A stretch of DNA of 64,000 nt, taken from positions 43,630,935 to 43,694,934 of the forward strand of contig NC_077247.1 of NCBI RefSeq assembly GCF_947179165.1, in the 5' to 3' direction. The notes beneath the pieces are model-generated. The model searched no databases, was not told the DNA's origin, and saw only the letters and a list, made by a program, of their open reading frames with translations. Both the position numbers and the translations under genes were made by a program. Below are positions 38,355 through 51,000 of the stretch, one piece after another (the stretch's first letter is position 1; every line of letters begins with the position of its first letter). Source of the stretch: Solanum dulcamara (Eukaryota; Streptophyta; Magnoliopsida; Solanales; Solanaceae).

Positions 38355-38995
38355 ATCGGAAAAAAGCTTAAAATGCCTTCAACCTATTGAAAATGGCATA
38401 AAAATATCTCTTATACATCTATTGGACCTAAAATGCCTTTGACATTCACCTTTAGATCCAAAAATGACTTTTACTTTAACGAAAAAGGACATTTTTGACC
38501 CAATAGATGGATAAGTGACATTTTTGTACCATTTTCAATAGTTGAAAGAAATTTTAGGCTCTTTTAACAGAATTTTAATTAAATAATTTGAATAATTTTT
38601 TTGAAAACGTAGCGGTCATCTATTGGTTACAATTTAATTATTTAAAATTAATTATAAATCAAAATTTTAATTAAATAATTTAAATAATGTTTTTAAAAAA
38701 CGTAGCGGTCATCTATTGGTTACAATTTAATTATTTAAAATTAATTATAAATCAAAATTTATTTAACAAAATTTTAATTACAAAAAAGGGGCTTAAAATG
38801 CCCTCGAACTATTGAATTACGAAAATGTCCCTCATTCATCTATTGGGCCTAAAAAGCCCTTTTCTGTTGAAAAAAGGTCGTTTTTGGACCTAAAAGTGGA
38901 TATCAAGGGCATTTTAGGCCCAATAGATGGATGACGGGCATTTTTATACCCTTTTCAATAGTTCGAGGGTATTTTAGGTCTTTTTCCGAAGGAAT
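38355..38995. mobile_element. Two related palindromic elements separated by a tandem duplication
   Basis: 38355-38575 and 38785-38995 are each inverted repeats built on ctattggacctaaaatgcc-like sequence and its complement. They flank a 92-bp tandem duplication. The layout suggests one foldback family inserted twice, or a duplicated element. Confidence 0.65.
38571..38755 (+). repeat. 92-bp tandem duplication
   Basis: Two copies starting at 38571 and 38663 share aacgtagcggtcatctattg and the AT-rich flanks. Confidence 0.85.
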
Positions 38996-39084
38996 AATAT
39001 CAATCTAGGTGAAACTTGACAATATAATACAAGGACAAGAAAAAGGATAATCAGGGCATAATACATAAAATTGTTGTTTCACTT

Positions 39085-39290
39085 GCCATCAATTGGCATC
39101 TATGCCCTCCAACTTTAGGTGTACACAAATAGACATTTAAACTTGTATAAAATGGAACAAGTAGACACATGTGTCCTATGTGTATTATGTCAGATAGGAC
39201 ATGTATATATACTTGTTCAACTTTATACAAGTTTAAATACCTACTTGTGCACAATTAAAGTTGGAGGGTATAAATGTCAATTGAGACCTA
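39085..39290. mobile_element. Foldback MITE at the 3' end of the ASI1-like gene
   Basis: The left arm (ccctccaactttaggtgta, then acttgtataaaat) is mirrored on the right (ttatacaagtttaa, then aattaaagttggaggg). The palindrome is about 170 bp long and its right edge is about 60 bp downstream of the ASI1 stop codon. Confidence 0.75.
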
Positions 39291-39351
39291 GTTGAAGGGC
39301 ACGTTTATGAATTATGCTGACCGAAAAAGTGGATTAAACTTACGTAAGATC

Positions 39352-42300
39352 CTATACAGAGTTCTTAATAGGGTTTTTCAACTTGCTTCTAAGCTGTTCA
39401 ATTTCTGCTGCTTGTTCCTTGCAACAAGAAAATCATATAGACTTAGAAAGGACAGGCGAAAAACAGCAACAATCTGGAGAGGATAAAAAACAAAATGACG
39501 GGGAATAAACACTTCATAATCACCTGATGTAAAGCTTTCCACCACATGCTTGACTTTTCCTGTAGAACACGCCATTCAACCGCCATCTCATGTTCGATTG
39601 TGTTGCTCTGGGAGTAGTGAGATGTTGATACTGCTTTTCTCTTTACAAGAGAGAAATTGGACTATGAAAATTGGATCATCAAATGGCAAATTAATTAAGG
39701 GAGAGGAGAAGGTTATTTGTGCAGTGAAATGCGTACCATTTCTTCTCCTAGCTTTTGAAATTTGATTTTTCCAATGGACAGATGGCCAGGAAAGTCTCTA
39801 CTTTTCACTGGTTCCTGTATAGTTCCCCTCCGAGCAACCACTGGCCTTAACAAAACATAAACAACAATGTCATTATCTCCCTCACCATAATTGTTTTTTA
39901 TATTTCATTCAGCTTTTTCCAATAAAATATTAGTAATCACAAAAGTTCATCCAAGATAATGTCAAATAGAGATCACTGTTAAGAAGCACAAGCCACTATC
40001 ATGACTGAGATTTTCATCATTTCTCTATCCAGTAGGAAGCTCAAGCCACTATCATGACTTAGATTTACATCATTTTTCTTACCAGTAAGAAGCGAGGTCA
40101 TTATAGTTATGTTGTATTGCCTTTTGATTATCACATTATTTTGCTATTGTTATTGTTCTTGTGTTGCAGAATTTGCATCAGTTTTCGTTTTAGTCTCTAT
40201 GCTATATATATTGTTTTTCTCTCTTACTTGGAACTGATAATTTTGAGGTGAAGGTCTTTCGAAAATAATCTTTCTACCTCCACGAGGTAGTGGTAAGGTC
40301 TGCGTACACCCTATCTTCTCGGGACCCTACTTTATGGGATCTCACTGGGTATGTTGTAAACAATAACTTTGTACTATTGTCATTTTTATTTTTTTGAATT
40401 ATCAGGAACTATCATTTTACAACTCCAAGTAGATTACCACCAGGCTATAGGTGTAATGCATCTTTCATCTTTCGCTATATATGTATATATGTATATACAC
40501 ACACTAATTTTATAATTTTCTACAACTTAATGTAATTTTACTTTTTTGTGATCTATACAAAATTAATATTCATGGGGCTTACTCCTCACATCTCAAGGCT
40601 CAAGTCTCGCCCCATGTTATACAAAATGGCTTGCCTCACGCGTTGCCTTTTAAAACATTTTCAACTAAGAGCCCGTTTGGCTTAGCTTATCTAAAATAAA
40701 GCTGCTTCAGTTTCAAAAAAAAATAACAATTTCAAAAATCAACTTATAAGCTGCTTTAAATAAGCTAAGTCAAACGGGCCCAATTATTTTTGGGGGCTTA
40801 TTTTAAGCATAAAATGGCTTTAAGCTGGCCACTCAAACACTAAAAAAGCTGAAAACAGCTTATAAGTTGTTTTCATCAACTTATAAGTCAATCCAAACGA
40901 GTAGCAACTCATGTCATCAAGGACTTTGAAGATCATTGCACAAAGCATAGTTTGTCAAAAAGGAATGCTAACTAGCAAGGTGCATGCAAGAACAATACAT
41001 AAAAACATCTTATCATCAAGACAAACAAAGGGTGAGACAAAACTTGCGAAGTCAATCAAGTACCTTCCATCACCTAACACAAGGCACCTCCTTTTCAACT
41101 CAAAAATGGCGTTCTCTGCGGCATCACTTGATTTGAAGATAACAAATGCTTTTCCTGCTAGTGTTCATTTGAGAAAAAAACATGAAGTTCACTGAGAAAA
41201 ATGTCAATAAATCTACTTCAAGATTTTAGAAGAAGATACACGACGGCCTACCATTTAGGGGATTAGAGAAGGTGTTATGTTGCACCATTTTTGCACAAAC
41301 CGTTTGCCTTAAGGCATGCCAGACAATATCCTAGAATATAGTGAAAGAGAAACTTAGAAAGATAAATGAGATAGATACATAGACAAGCTCTTCTAGTATA
41401 AAACTAGGAGCAGAAACAACAAAGAATAATTCAAGAAAAACACAATATAATATGAGAGGAAAAATTTGTCCAGAGATATCTATCTTCTACCAAATAAAAG
41501 GACATAAGAATATATATGCTATGATGAGGGTGAGGAGGGGCGTGGAAATTTCGGTTGTCCAGTTCAGATTCATATCGGGATGCTCAACTACAGAAGTCAT
41601 TTATTTAGTAAGGAGACTTTGAGGAGCAGTACTGAGAGGGGAAGGACATGCACATGGTGTTCATTGACCTAGAAAAGGCTTATGACAAAGTTTCAAGAAA
41701 GGTTCTGTAGAGATGCTTGGAGGGTAGAGGCGCACCTATTGAGTATATTAGGGTGATCAAAGACATGTACAATGGAGCCAAGACGTGGGTAAGGATAGTG
41801 GGACGAGACTCGGAGCAATTCCCATTTTTGATGGGGTTGCACCAGGGATCAGTCCTAAGCCCGTTTATATTTGCCTTGGTGATGGATGCATTGACGCAAC
41901 AAATTCAAGGTGAGGTATTATGGTATATGTTATTTGCAGGTGACATAATTTTGATTGACAAGACTCGCGATGGAGCTAATGCTAAGCTGGAGATTTGGAG
42001 ACAAATCCTGGAGTCAAAAGGTTTCAGATTGAGCATGATCAAGACAAATTACTTGGAGTGCAAATTTAATGACGTAATATATGAGGCAGATATGAAAGTG
42101 AGCCCGATACTCAGGTTATCAAAAAGAGGGAAAATTTCACATATCTTGGGTCTATTATCCAAGGAAATGGAGAGATTGACGAGAATGTCATTCCCCGCAT
42201 TGGGGCAAGGTTAATGAAATGGAGGCTTGCATCTGGAGTTTGTGTGATAAGAAGGTGCCACCAATTCTTAAAGACAAGTTTCACAGAGTGGTAATTAGAC

Positions 42301-45300
42301 CAACTATGTTGTATGGGGCGGAGTGTTGGTCAATTCTCGTGTTCAGCAATTGAAAGTTGCAAAAAATGGGGATGTTACAATGGTTGTGTGTGCATACTCA
42401 CAGAGATAGGATTAAAAATAAGGATATCTAGAAAGGTGGGAGTGGCTTTGGTGGAGGACAAGGTGCGGAAAGCAAGACTGAAATCGTTCGGGCATGTGAA
42501 AAGGAAATGTTTGAATGCCCCATTGCAGAGGTATGAGAGGTTGGTTGTGTATGGTTTCAAGAGGGGTAGAGGTAGACCGAAGAAATATCGGGAAGAGGTG
42601 ATTAGACAGGAAATTCATTCAGGAAATTGAATGAAGGGCCAGGATCACTTCGCGTTTAATGATGCTCCAAGTCTGAGATGAAGCCAGTTGGGTAAAAGTA
42701 ATAGAAATGGCAGAGGAGAGAGGCATCCAAAATTCTAGAAAAATAACAAACTTTTCTCCTCTCCTTTCCTCTCTCTTTCTCTTCTCTCCCTCTCTAATTC
42801 TTCTTCTCATTATAATCTTTTCTTCTACTTCTTTCTGCAGATCTGAGCTCATTATATTTTAGCTTAGTTCTAATCTCAATTTCAGATATATATGACAGAA
42901 TTATCCCAAACACACTTGCAATTTATTGTTTGTTTTCCTTGTTTAATTCTGCTATTTAAGTTCATAACATACCCTCACCACTAATAGACTCACTATAGAT
43001 AGTGGTTTGAAGATGAGAATTAACATGGTTAAGTGAAACAAATTTACAGAACAAATCTGAAACTAGATGCAATAACGTTGGTTAACCTAAGTTTAAGTAA
43101 GGTTATTCAAAAGTTTGCTCGTGAAATTTTCAGGTAAAACTTTTATTTTCATCAAACAACGAAGAAGAAATGAGAAAGAAAAAGGGAAACAAGTTTTTAC
43201 CACATACATTTGGACTTACAAGCGCTTTAGAAACAATAATCCCCGAAATAGAAATGGAAGCATACACATGTCTACAAAATGAATTAATGCAGGAGTGACA
43301 CCTAATGACACAATTATATTTCATTTTTCATTACTCAAATGCACAAACTAAAGCACATATTAAACTGAAATAGACTACAAATTCATTTTATGTACCGTCA
43401 CTTCTGTTGATGCATATGAAGGATCAAGATTCTCAAGTAACACAAGTGTGCCTCGCTCTTGAGCTACTTGGAGTCTTTCATTCCATGGCTGGGCGGAACA
43501 AAATAACATATGTAAATCACAAAATATAAAGTAAATAACTGCTTTGAGGCTAAAGCACATCATGTACATCTTCGACTTTTGCCTAAACAGTTGAAGCTTA
43601 CATCACTTTCCCAACCAACTTAACTTTTTTATCATACCGAAAGAAAACACTTTGGAATAAATATAACAATGGAGATAGGAAACTAACCTGTTCCTTAAAC
43701 CATGTGCTAGCACCCTGCAAGTAAAAAGATATCATATCAGAACCAAATTCAAAACAGGTGAAGAGGTCCCTTACTGTATCCAATCATTGATATCAGGTAT
43801 CGACCTGAGGATTAGTTATACAACAGATGGGGCCAGCAAACGGATACAAAAAAGAACAAATAATCAAGTTACAAGTTCAGTAAACACAAAAAAACCACTG
43901 TCCATTCTCATCAAAGAAACATGCAGTACATCAAAAATCGGGAACTAAAAAAGAAACACTAGGCCAGGTATGAGCAATCAAAGATTTCAAATCATAGAGA
44001 GGAACCTCAGTATTCAATTTTCTTAGCACTGTTAACAAAATGAAAGGAGGAAAAATGCTTTCTATGTGAATCAAATCCTTCACAGGACCCTAATACTCAA
44101 AAAAAAAAAGGAAAAAGGAATACCTCTTTCACCCTTGTCGTTACTTCAATGACCTGACTCGTGGATTTGGTGACCTTATGTTGGCCAAATGGTGTAGTAT
44201 CTGCAAGGATCATTTCCTTGATCAGACAACATCCATAATGATTTGTTCACTGACTCTAAGAGAAAGTTACAGGTAAGAAAGAAACCTAATAAGTCTTGAA
44301 GCTTTCTCTTCTTCAAAGCATTAGTAAACGAGATACAATATGAATGTTTTACTTCAGTTCTGGCAACAGTTTTATCCGTCTCAGAAATATTGCCCTGTCT
44401 GCCTTGTCCACCTAAACGAATTGTGACTTTATTCAGTTCTGGGAATGACCAGATTAACAGTTAAGCTCAAATATGAATTTAAAAGAATTAGAACCCATTA
44501 TCTTTCCAAGTAATCACCTTTTTCTACCACTTCCGTCACCTGACACTGTGAAATGGTAGTGCACTGGTCTGTTCTTGCCATAGCAACATCTTTTGTGGAG
44601 GATTTAGTTTGTTTGACCAGAGTCACAGGTGGCAGCATCGACTCTGCAAAAGACGAATTGAAAATAAACACATGCATTACAACTAAGAATTTACCTCACG
44701 TGTCTACAAGAAGTTACGAATGTTTCTTCCTGGCTGGCCATCTTTCAGCGTTGTTTTAATTGTTGCTCCTCCAAATGAATGTGGCTTTTCAAGACTTCCT
44801 TTTCCTCCATAATGAAGAGGCTGCTTCTGATCTGTCACCTTATTAAAGAAGTGCTCCACTGCAGCAGGAGCGAGGTAAGGCCTCAAATCATTGATTTTCA
44901 GTATTTAAATGACTCAAGAGTAAGATTGTAAAAACTGAAGAAGCAGATTTTACTGCAAACTTATCAAGAGCTCAGAGGCTAGCTTTTCAATATAAGCCTT
45001 CATGCATACAAGTAGGCTAAGCAATAGACATTTTGGTTCATCCCAAAGAAATTTACATCATATGCCTCACTTATCTGGCGATGTGTGATACAATAAAAAA
45101 GAGCACATGTCCACTTCGGTCAACACCAGCATCTTCCCTATGCTGACAACTCAGAAGTCACAGCAAACACTCACATTGAGTCATTGGATGATGTTTCTTC
45201 TTTGTTAGTAAGCAAGATTCTGAGGAGAATTTTACAGAACTTGTTTTTGGATTAAAAGCTAAGCAAAATGCCAACCATGAAACGCGAAATTATCATAGAC

Positions 45301-47800
45301 ATGACTACATCTCTTTAGATATGTCCACCACTACAGTTCTTTGGTTAGTACTTATCCAACGAATTCATTTAAAGGAAGTTGTCAGCCATAATAAAGACTT
45401 CTAAGAAACTTATACCGATATATCCATCACTAAAGCTCCTTAAATTCAAGAACTGGAGCCATGACTTAAATAGCAGTGAATGCAAGGTAAAAACTGAAAG
45501 AAACAAGACCTTGCTCTAAATTCCAAGAACATTGAAGAAATACCGCCTCAGAAGTCATACAGCTTAGAAGAGTCCTAGGAAACCCAACTCTCTAGCTGTG
45601 CATCAGATAAAAGGCACCACTAATGGGTGAACAGGCGACAAAAAAGACAGGCTGAAACCAAATGGCTATGAATGGGATTCATATGAATGAAATGTGAATA
45701 GCCATGAAGAGTCCAATATCCATCTATTATTATTCTTCCATCTCCCACCTCTATAGAAGAAGCAACCTGAATGCTGCTATTTTCTTCACATACCACAATT
45801 TGACTAAAACCACTCTAGTGAAATAGTATATTAAGATGCTCTGTTATCTACTGCACAAATTATCTATTTCTGTCTATTATTCTTTTGCCTATCAAAATAA
45901 AGAAGACACCAAGTGATGGAAAAAAAATCCTGAAACAAGGAACGTGCATGGAGGAGAGCACAGAAAAACCAATAAGCGCCTGAGTCAGTTAAATTAGAGC
46001 CCTACCCCTTTAAACAGCAATGCAGTGGGAAATTCTTTATGGTACTTTTGCAACTTTATCCTTGGTACTCATTTCATTTATTCATTTAGACAATGTCCTC
46101 GAATGTATTACATAATCTTATGCTAAAACTGAGGTTCCCAGAGAATTAAATAAATTGTCTTTGACCAAGTTACACAGAAGTTTGAGAAAACAAAATTCTG
46201 AAAGATAGTATCATATGTTAAAGCAGTTCTAACAAAATAAACCAAATGTATGACATAGAAATCTAAGAAGCAGAAACCATTCAAGTATTTCCCAGAGAAT
46301 TAAATAAATTGCCTTTGACTAAGTTACACAGAAGTTTGAGAAAACAAAATTCTGAAAGATAGTATCATATGTTAAAGCAGTTCTAACAAAATAAACCAAA
46401 TGTATGACATAGAAATCTAAGAAGCAGAAACCATTCAAGTATTTAACAAGCTGTTTCATCCAACCATAAATGCATAACACTGTAGGACTGAATGAAAATC
46501 AAGCAACAGAGTCACGACCTTCAATTTGCACTATTGAATTTGGAAATTCCTCAGATATCTCGCGAGTTCTGACATCAAAGGTGCGATAAAAGAAAAACTC
46601 AGCTGTTTCCAAATCTTCGTCTTTTGGCTGAGGGTTCCTCCTATCAGTTGATATGCAGACAACATTGCATTTACCAGTGATGGCTTCCTGTAATAAATCT
46701 CAAAGAGGTCATGCCATTACATCTGAAAATAGATAGACTAGTCTTATATTTTAAAAAGAATGAGTGAAAGAATTACCACCGGATTACAATTTGAAAGCCC
46801 TACGCCTTCTCCTGAAGCCAAGAATAACTCATTGCCAAGCACCTTGATATTATCCAACCAATGAGTTATCTCGGTTGGACGGAAAAACCATACCACCTTG
46901 ACTATCCTTTTCCGTGTTTTCGTTTCCCACACCTTAACGATCTTTCCAATGTCTGGCTCCTCTTCACCACGACGACACATGTAAACACAATCATATAAGT
47001 TGAATTCAACCCCATCATAAGTGAATGACTTGTAAAATTGGATGTCCTTGTGAAGGGCACCCTTTCCCTTCTTGGCACCCCAACTGAATTTAGGACTATC
47101 TTCTTCCTCTGCTTCTTGAAGGGGGAACATTTGATACTTATCACAAAGTGATGTTAATATTTCAAAGATCTGAAATGGGACATATGCCTGTCATTGACAA
47201 CTAACAACCATCTAAAAGAAAGTAGATGTGCACATTACAACAATTACTAAAAACATAATAATTATGCAAAAGCCTCAAACTTCATAGAGAATTTGAAGAA
47301 AGTAGAAACCCACACACTGAGGCCTCCCTTTAGAAGAAGAAAAACAAAGAAAGCAAACAAATGTAGACTCCAAAAGAACAAGTCATTCAAAGAAAAAATG
47401 TTCTTTGTTCCCTCTTAAGTATCATTTTCAGTTTGAAGAAGGGATTCAATAATTGAACATAGAACAGAACTCAAAGAGTATCTTAGCACAATATATAGAA
47501 CTTTGTTTTTCTTAGAAACTAAGATGGATCATCGCGATGAATGGAGTATCTCATTCCAGAAAACATACCATAAGAGGATTACTAGATCTACATGGAAAGA
47601 GAAATGCAAGATGTTTCAAAGAGAAACTAGAACCTGTACAGAAAATTAAATACTCGTGCTTCTGGCTTTTTGGTGCAACCTACAAGATGTTAAAGATGAT
47701 TAGAATAGCATGATTAATTTCATAGACTCACCGCAGGACTAGAATCTTGTACCGATGGAACCATTTCCTTCTGTTTCTCTAGCAGAAACGTTCCGATCAT
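39352..47800 (-). CDS. ASI1: ANTI-SILENCING 1-like protein (BAH domain and RRM)
   Basis: Minus strand, 14 exons, all GT-AG: 47732-47800, 46777-47169, 46519-46687, 44718-44858, 44518-44643, 44286-44411, 44124-44200, 43688-43714, 43396-43488, 41252-41330, 41064-41154, 39737-39845, 39524-39640, 39352-39417. The sum is 1683 nt, 560 aa plus stop, with phases consistent throughout. A BAH domain lies at about 60-195 ([31 protein letters not shown]), a Lys/Thr-rich linker follows, and an RRM at about 390-470 ([32 protein letters not shown]). A Trp-rich C-terminal helix follows. The start ATG has an in-frame stop 12 nt upstream. In Arabidopsis ASI1 binds chromatin and RNA at intronic heterochromatin, with EDM2 and AIPP1, and favours distal polyadenylation. 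Exon 8 is a 27-nt microexon. An antisense LINE sits in the 41331-43395 intron. The 44718 donor (C|GTAACT) is the least certain join. Confidence 0.92.
40105..40365 (+). mobile_element. RTE-type LINE 3' end, 5' truncated
   Basis: Shares gaggtagtggtaaggtctgc and cactgggtatgttgt with the 261-3264 LINE tail. It lies in the 39846-41063 intron of the ASI1-like gene, in opposite orientation to it. Confidence 0.85.
40671..40905. mobile_element. MITE with inverted ends
   Basis: gcccgtttggcttagcttat near 40673 and its complement near 40,760-40,781 form inverted arms. Further inverted copies of acttataagt-type sequence extend to about 40,890. Inside an ASI1 intron. Confidence 0.6.
41518..42612 (+). mobile_element. 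RTE-type LINE fragment in an ASI1 intron
   Basis: The reverse transcriptase from the RRGVEIS region through [12 protein letters not shown] (about 41,660) and MGLHQGS (about 41,835), then the C-terminal basic tail (RGRGRPKKY near 42,570). The catalytic FADD box reads FAGD at 41933-41944. Frames are interrupted several times. Both the 5' half and the last 300 bp with the TTG tail are missing. It is antisense to the host gene. Confidence 0.88.
42640..43390. other. Intron DNA of the ASI1-like gene
   Basis: CT-rich at 42,745-42,850. No exon found on either strand; the minus-strand frame near 42,640-42,700 was considered and rejected. Confidence 0.5.
44859..46518. other. Large intron of the ASI1-like gene
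   Basis: Separates the BAH exons from the linker exons. The only structure seen is a tandem duplication at 46137-46444. Confidence 0.7.
46137..46444. repeat. ASI1: 154-bp tandem duplication in an ASI1 intron
   Basis: Copies 46137-46290 and 46291-46444 differ at about two positions, one being gtctttgacc versus gcctttgact. It is recent by comparison with the surrounding transposons, and lies 75 bp from exon 3. Confidence 0.95.
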
Positions 47801-49400
47801 TGTAATTCTCTAGTACCAACTTAGTACCAGATTTCTTTGATTAATATACACAATTCTTTACCAGTCTCAAAAAAGGATTACTAGATTTACATGATTGTAG
47901 AATGATTACTAGTATCGGCTGTTTTCCAAAATAAATATTTAACCAAAAAAAGACATACATGAATTATGCTATATATGCAAGGTCTACACTGTAATTTAAA
48001 TAGGATTACAGTGTTAAAATCAAAATTGTCAAAGGCGCGTTTAAAGCACGCTTAAGCCCTAAAGCGAGCCTCGAAACATGTTGGACGCTTCGCCTCATTT
48101 ATTGTGAGCTTCAGTGTCGTCATCAAGGCTTTAAGACAAACTTTTCCTTGCGAATGAGCATCTCCCGAAAAGACAATACTAAACAATTGATATCTTATGA
48201 AAAAATCAATTCCTTGTCTATATATTTGATATTCATGCTGATAAGTATTAGTCTTGGACTAAACATATATATTTGTATTTTTTCTTCATTTGCCTTTTTC
48301 TCCATTTAAGCCCAGCCCGCACAAAGGAGGATACCCACCAAAATGAAAGACAAGTTCAATGCCACATGAGAGTAAATCTTATGCATTCTAAAGTCCAACA
48401 TATCCACGAGATGAGCAAAATACAAATCATACAAATTTCTAAACACTTACCAAAAGTTCACCCAAATACACAAAGGATCAATAAAATCACAGTATAAATA
48501 ATACTTGAAACTATAAAAAAAAAAACAAGACATATACAAAATGCAACCAGAAAGAAAAAAGGCAAAAGAAATGTACTCGCAATCCAACAAAAGTTAAAAG
48601 AGATAGACAAATCCAATCAAATAACCAAAACACACAACCCAAAAAGCCCCTGTAGACCCATTCGCCTATTTTCGAAACATAAAACCCATAGAGTAACTTT
48701 TTTTTCCGTCATTGGAACTTGTTGAACGATACTGTCATACACAATATAAACATTCATACACCGCAATGATCAAAAACCCTATGAAACAACATATTGCATA
48801 CATACATGAAGAAAAACAAGTTACCGAGAGAGAGAAGGGAAAGAGAAACAGAACGAGTACTGTAAACTGTATAGTGTGTTTACTGAAGTATGCAGACAAA
48901 TAAAAGCTGTATGAGAGAAAAAAAATCAAAAAAATCCTAAAACACTGTAGAACATTTTCTAGCATATAATAGACTTTGTGGTCGACGCCGTCCCTGAACC
49001 CGCTCATACCGAGAGCTCAGTGCACCAAACACTTTCTCGAAAAACATATAACAAACGTGAACATTCGTACACCTCAACAGAAGGGGGGAAAACACAACTG
49101 TAAGCCAAAAATGGAAGTGTTGATTCACACCTGAGGTGTATTTATATGTATGAATGGAGAGAAAAAGAGAGAGAGAAATACAAATACAACAAAGAAAAGC
49201 AGAGACGGTTACTGGGGTAGCGTATCGTGTTCTCTCTGTTGTACTTTTTGCAGAAAATGGGACAGTGGCAATGCGGTGAGCTTGCAAGTTTTCAACTATA
49301 AATAATACTAATAGCAGTAGACTTGTTTCTTTCCCAATATTAATCACCATGCCCTTGGAATTCGCATTTATTTCAAAGACAGAGATATTAGTCGATTATT
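47801..49400 (-). promoter_or_regulatory. Upstream region of the ASI1-like gene
   Basis: Expected to contain the 5' UTR and promoter. I could not place a TATA box or transcription start with confidence. A/G-rich tracts occur at 48,800-49,200. A palindromic gcttaaagc-type remnant lies at 48,030-48,130. Confidence 0.4.
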
Positions 49401-49681
49401 CCATCTCCGTCCAATATTAGATGAGCATTTTAAATTTTACATAATAATTAAAAAATTATTAATTAATTTTACTATATTTTGCTCTTTGTTTATATTAATT
49501 AGTCTCTTGAAAAAAAAATTGAATCTTCAAAATTTATTTAAACTTTCAAAGCATATTAATTATAAGGGTAAAATAAAAAAAATTAAACTAATTATATCTT
49601 AATTTAATAAGTGATCAAATAAAAAATAAATATTTTTAGTAAGATGTCCATCTAATATAAAAAGAATAGAGTAAAAGGAGT
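49401..49681. mobile_element. Stowaway-like MITE
   Basis: The left end ccatctccgtccaatattag and the right end catctaatat through gtaaaaggag are inverted relatives. AT-rich core of about 280 bp. Confidence 0.6.
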
Positions 49682-49689
49682 AATTACTG

Positions 49690-50300
49690 GAGGAGTGGTG
49701 ATTAGCATTAGGCATCACTCTCCTACTAATACAATTATTAGATCATGCACACAACACTGTGTGCTCCCTTAATTACTCTACTCTCTCCGATCAATTTTAC
49801 CCTCTCCGTTTTTGAATTATTTGTTGTGTTTCTCGTTTATATATTTTAAAGAATTATGATAATTAATTTTTTAAGACTTTTTTTTAATATTTAAATATAT
49901 AATAAAATATTTTAAAACAATTATACAATGTCAGTTGTGGGCATCGATTTGGGGTGGAGTTGGCTAGTGTCAATTGTGACATATGATAATAATAGTTAAT
50001 AGTGAGTGATTGACCATATGTAGTGGTAATTAATAACGGGGATTATTGTAGGGGCGAGAAGCAAAGCCAAATAGGTCATTTGGATCGAAGTTGGACAAAA
50101 TAAGATGGGTTATATTAATTGATGGGTCAATGTTCAACCTCGCCAAAGCTTGCATGGGTTAAGATGAGGTGAATACGGCTTTAAATAATTGTCTTTCATC
50201 ATATGAGCTAGGATTTTTGGTAGATTAATTTTCAAGAACCCTAATTAAAATTGAACTCGTCTTGTAAAGTTTCAAAAAATTTCGATTTCTACAACGTGTC
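49690..50300. other. Intergenic, nothing recognised
   Basis: No coding or clear repeat structure seen. Confidence 0.4.
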
Positions 50301-51000
50301 AAAAAATATTATTTTTTTTCTTTTACAATCTTACATTTCGTTGTATTGTTAAAGTACAACTTTTCAAACAATAAAGTTCTGACATAATATGAGATAATTC
50401 CACTAATTCGACATGTAATTACATTAGCATAAGCTATATATCATGATTATGTTTTTCCTTAACTGAGCTAATTTTTATATAAAAATATATATAATGTTAA
50501 TTCTCTTACTAGAACTCACTGTAAAATAATTGTGTGAAAAGGATAAAACATATATATACACTTAGAGCAGAGACAATCTTACGAAATCAGTTAGTAGTAT
50601 TAATTTTTCTGAATCTTATCATTCAAAAAACTCATACAACTTACGCCGTGCAATAGGCATACAATTTATCATTATCTTATTTTATGACTCTTAGATAATT
50701 AATATGTTTTTTTTTGTTAGACTACTTCTTAATTCTATACATTATATGTTAAATTCATAAAATTATATTTTATCATATTAAATTAATTGAGAATTTTTTA
50801 TTATAATAATTATGAAACTGTTTTTTATCGCTATGAAATAGTTAAATTGTGTATGAATTGTTCAAAGAGTATCAATGACAAGAAGACCTAATTTTTGTCG
50901 CTCATGTTTTGTCACTTTGTAAATTTCAGCTTAAAAATTATGGTGAACGAAGAAAATTTTCTAGGGGCGATTACACAATATATACAAGGTAAATTTTTTT
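50300..51000. repeat. Diverged repeat, left copy
   Basis: Two blocks recur in the same order and direction at 61,480-63,010. One is around 50,335-50,450 (cgttgtattgttaaagt, then gacataatatgagataat). The other is around 50,845-50,960 (ttaaattgtgtatgaattgt, then atggtgaacgaa). Confidence 0.6.

Noticed and set aside
42640..42693. Possible missing RRM exon of the ASI1-like gene (minus strand, with TWSIIKREV)
   Set aside because: The frame ends in a stop with no donor. The exon at 41252-41330 fits both phases and the RRM consensus.
47128..47130. Start codon of the ASI1-like gene at the ATG of exon 2
   Set aside because: The frame is open upstream to the acceptor and joins in phase with a 69-nt exon that has its own ATG and an in-frame stop before it.
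48030..48130. gcttaaagc-type palindromic sequence, also seen loosely near 5,830, 20,770 and 40,600
   Set aside because: Probably remnants of a dispersed Solanaceae repeat, but too short and diverged to define borders or a family.
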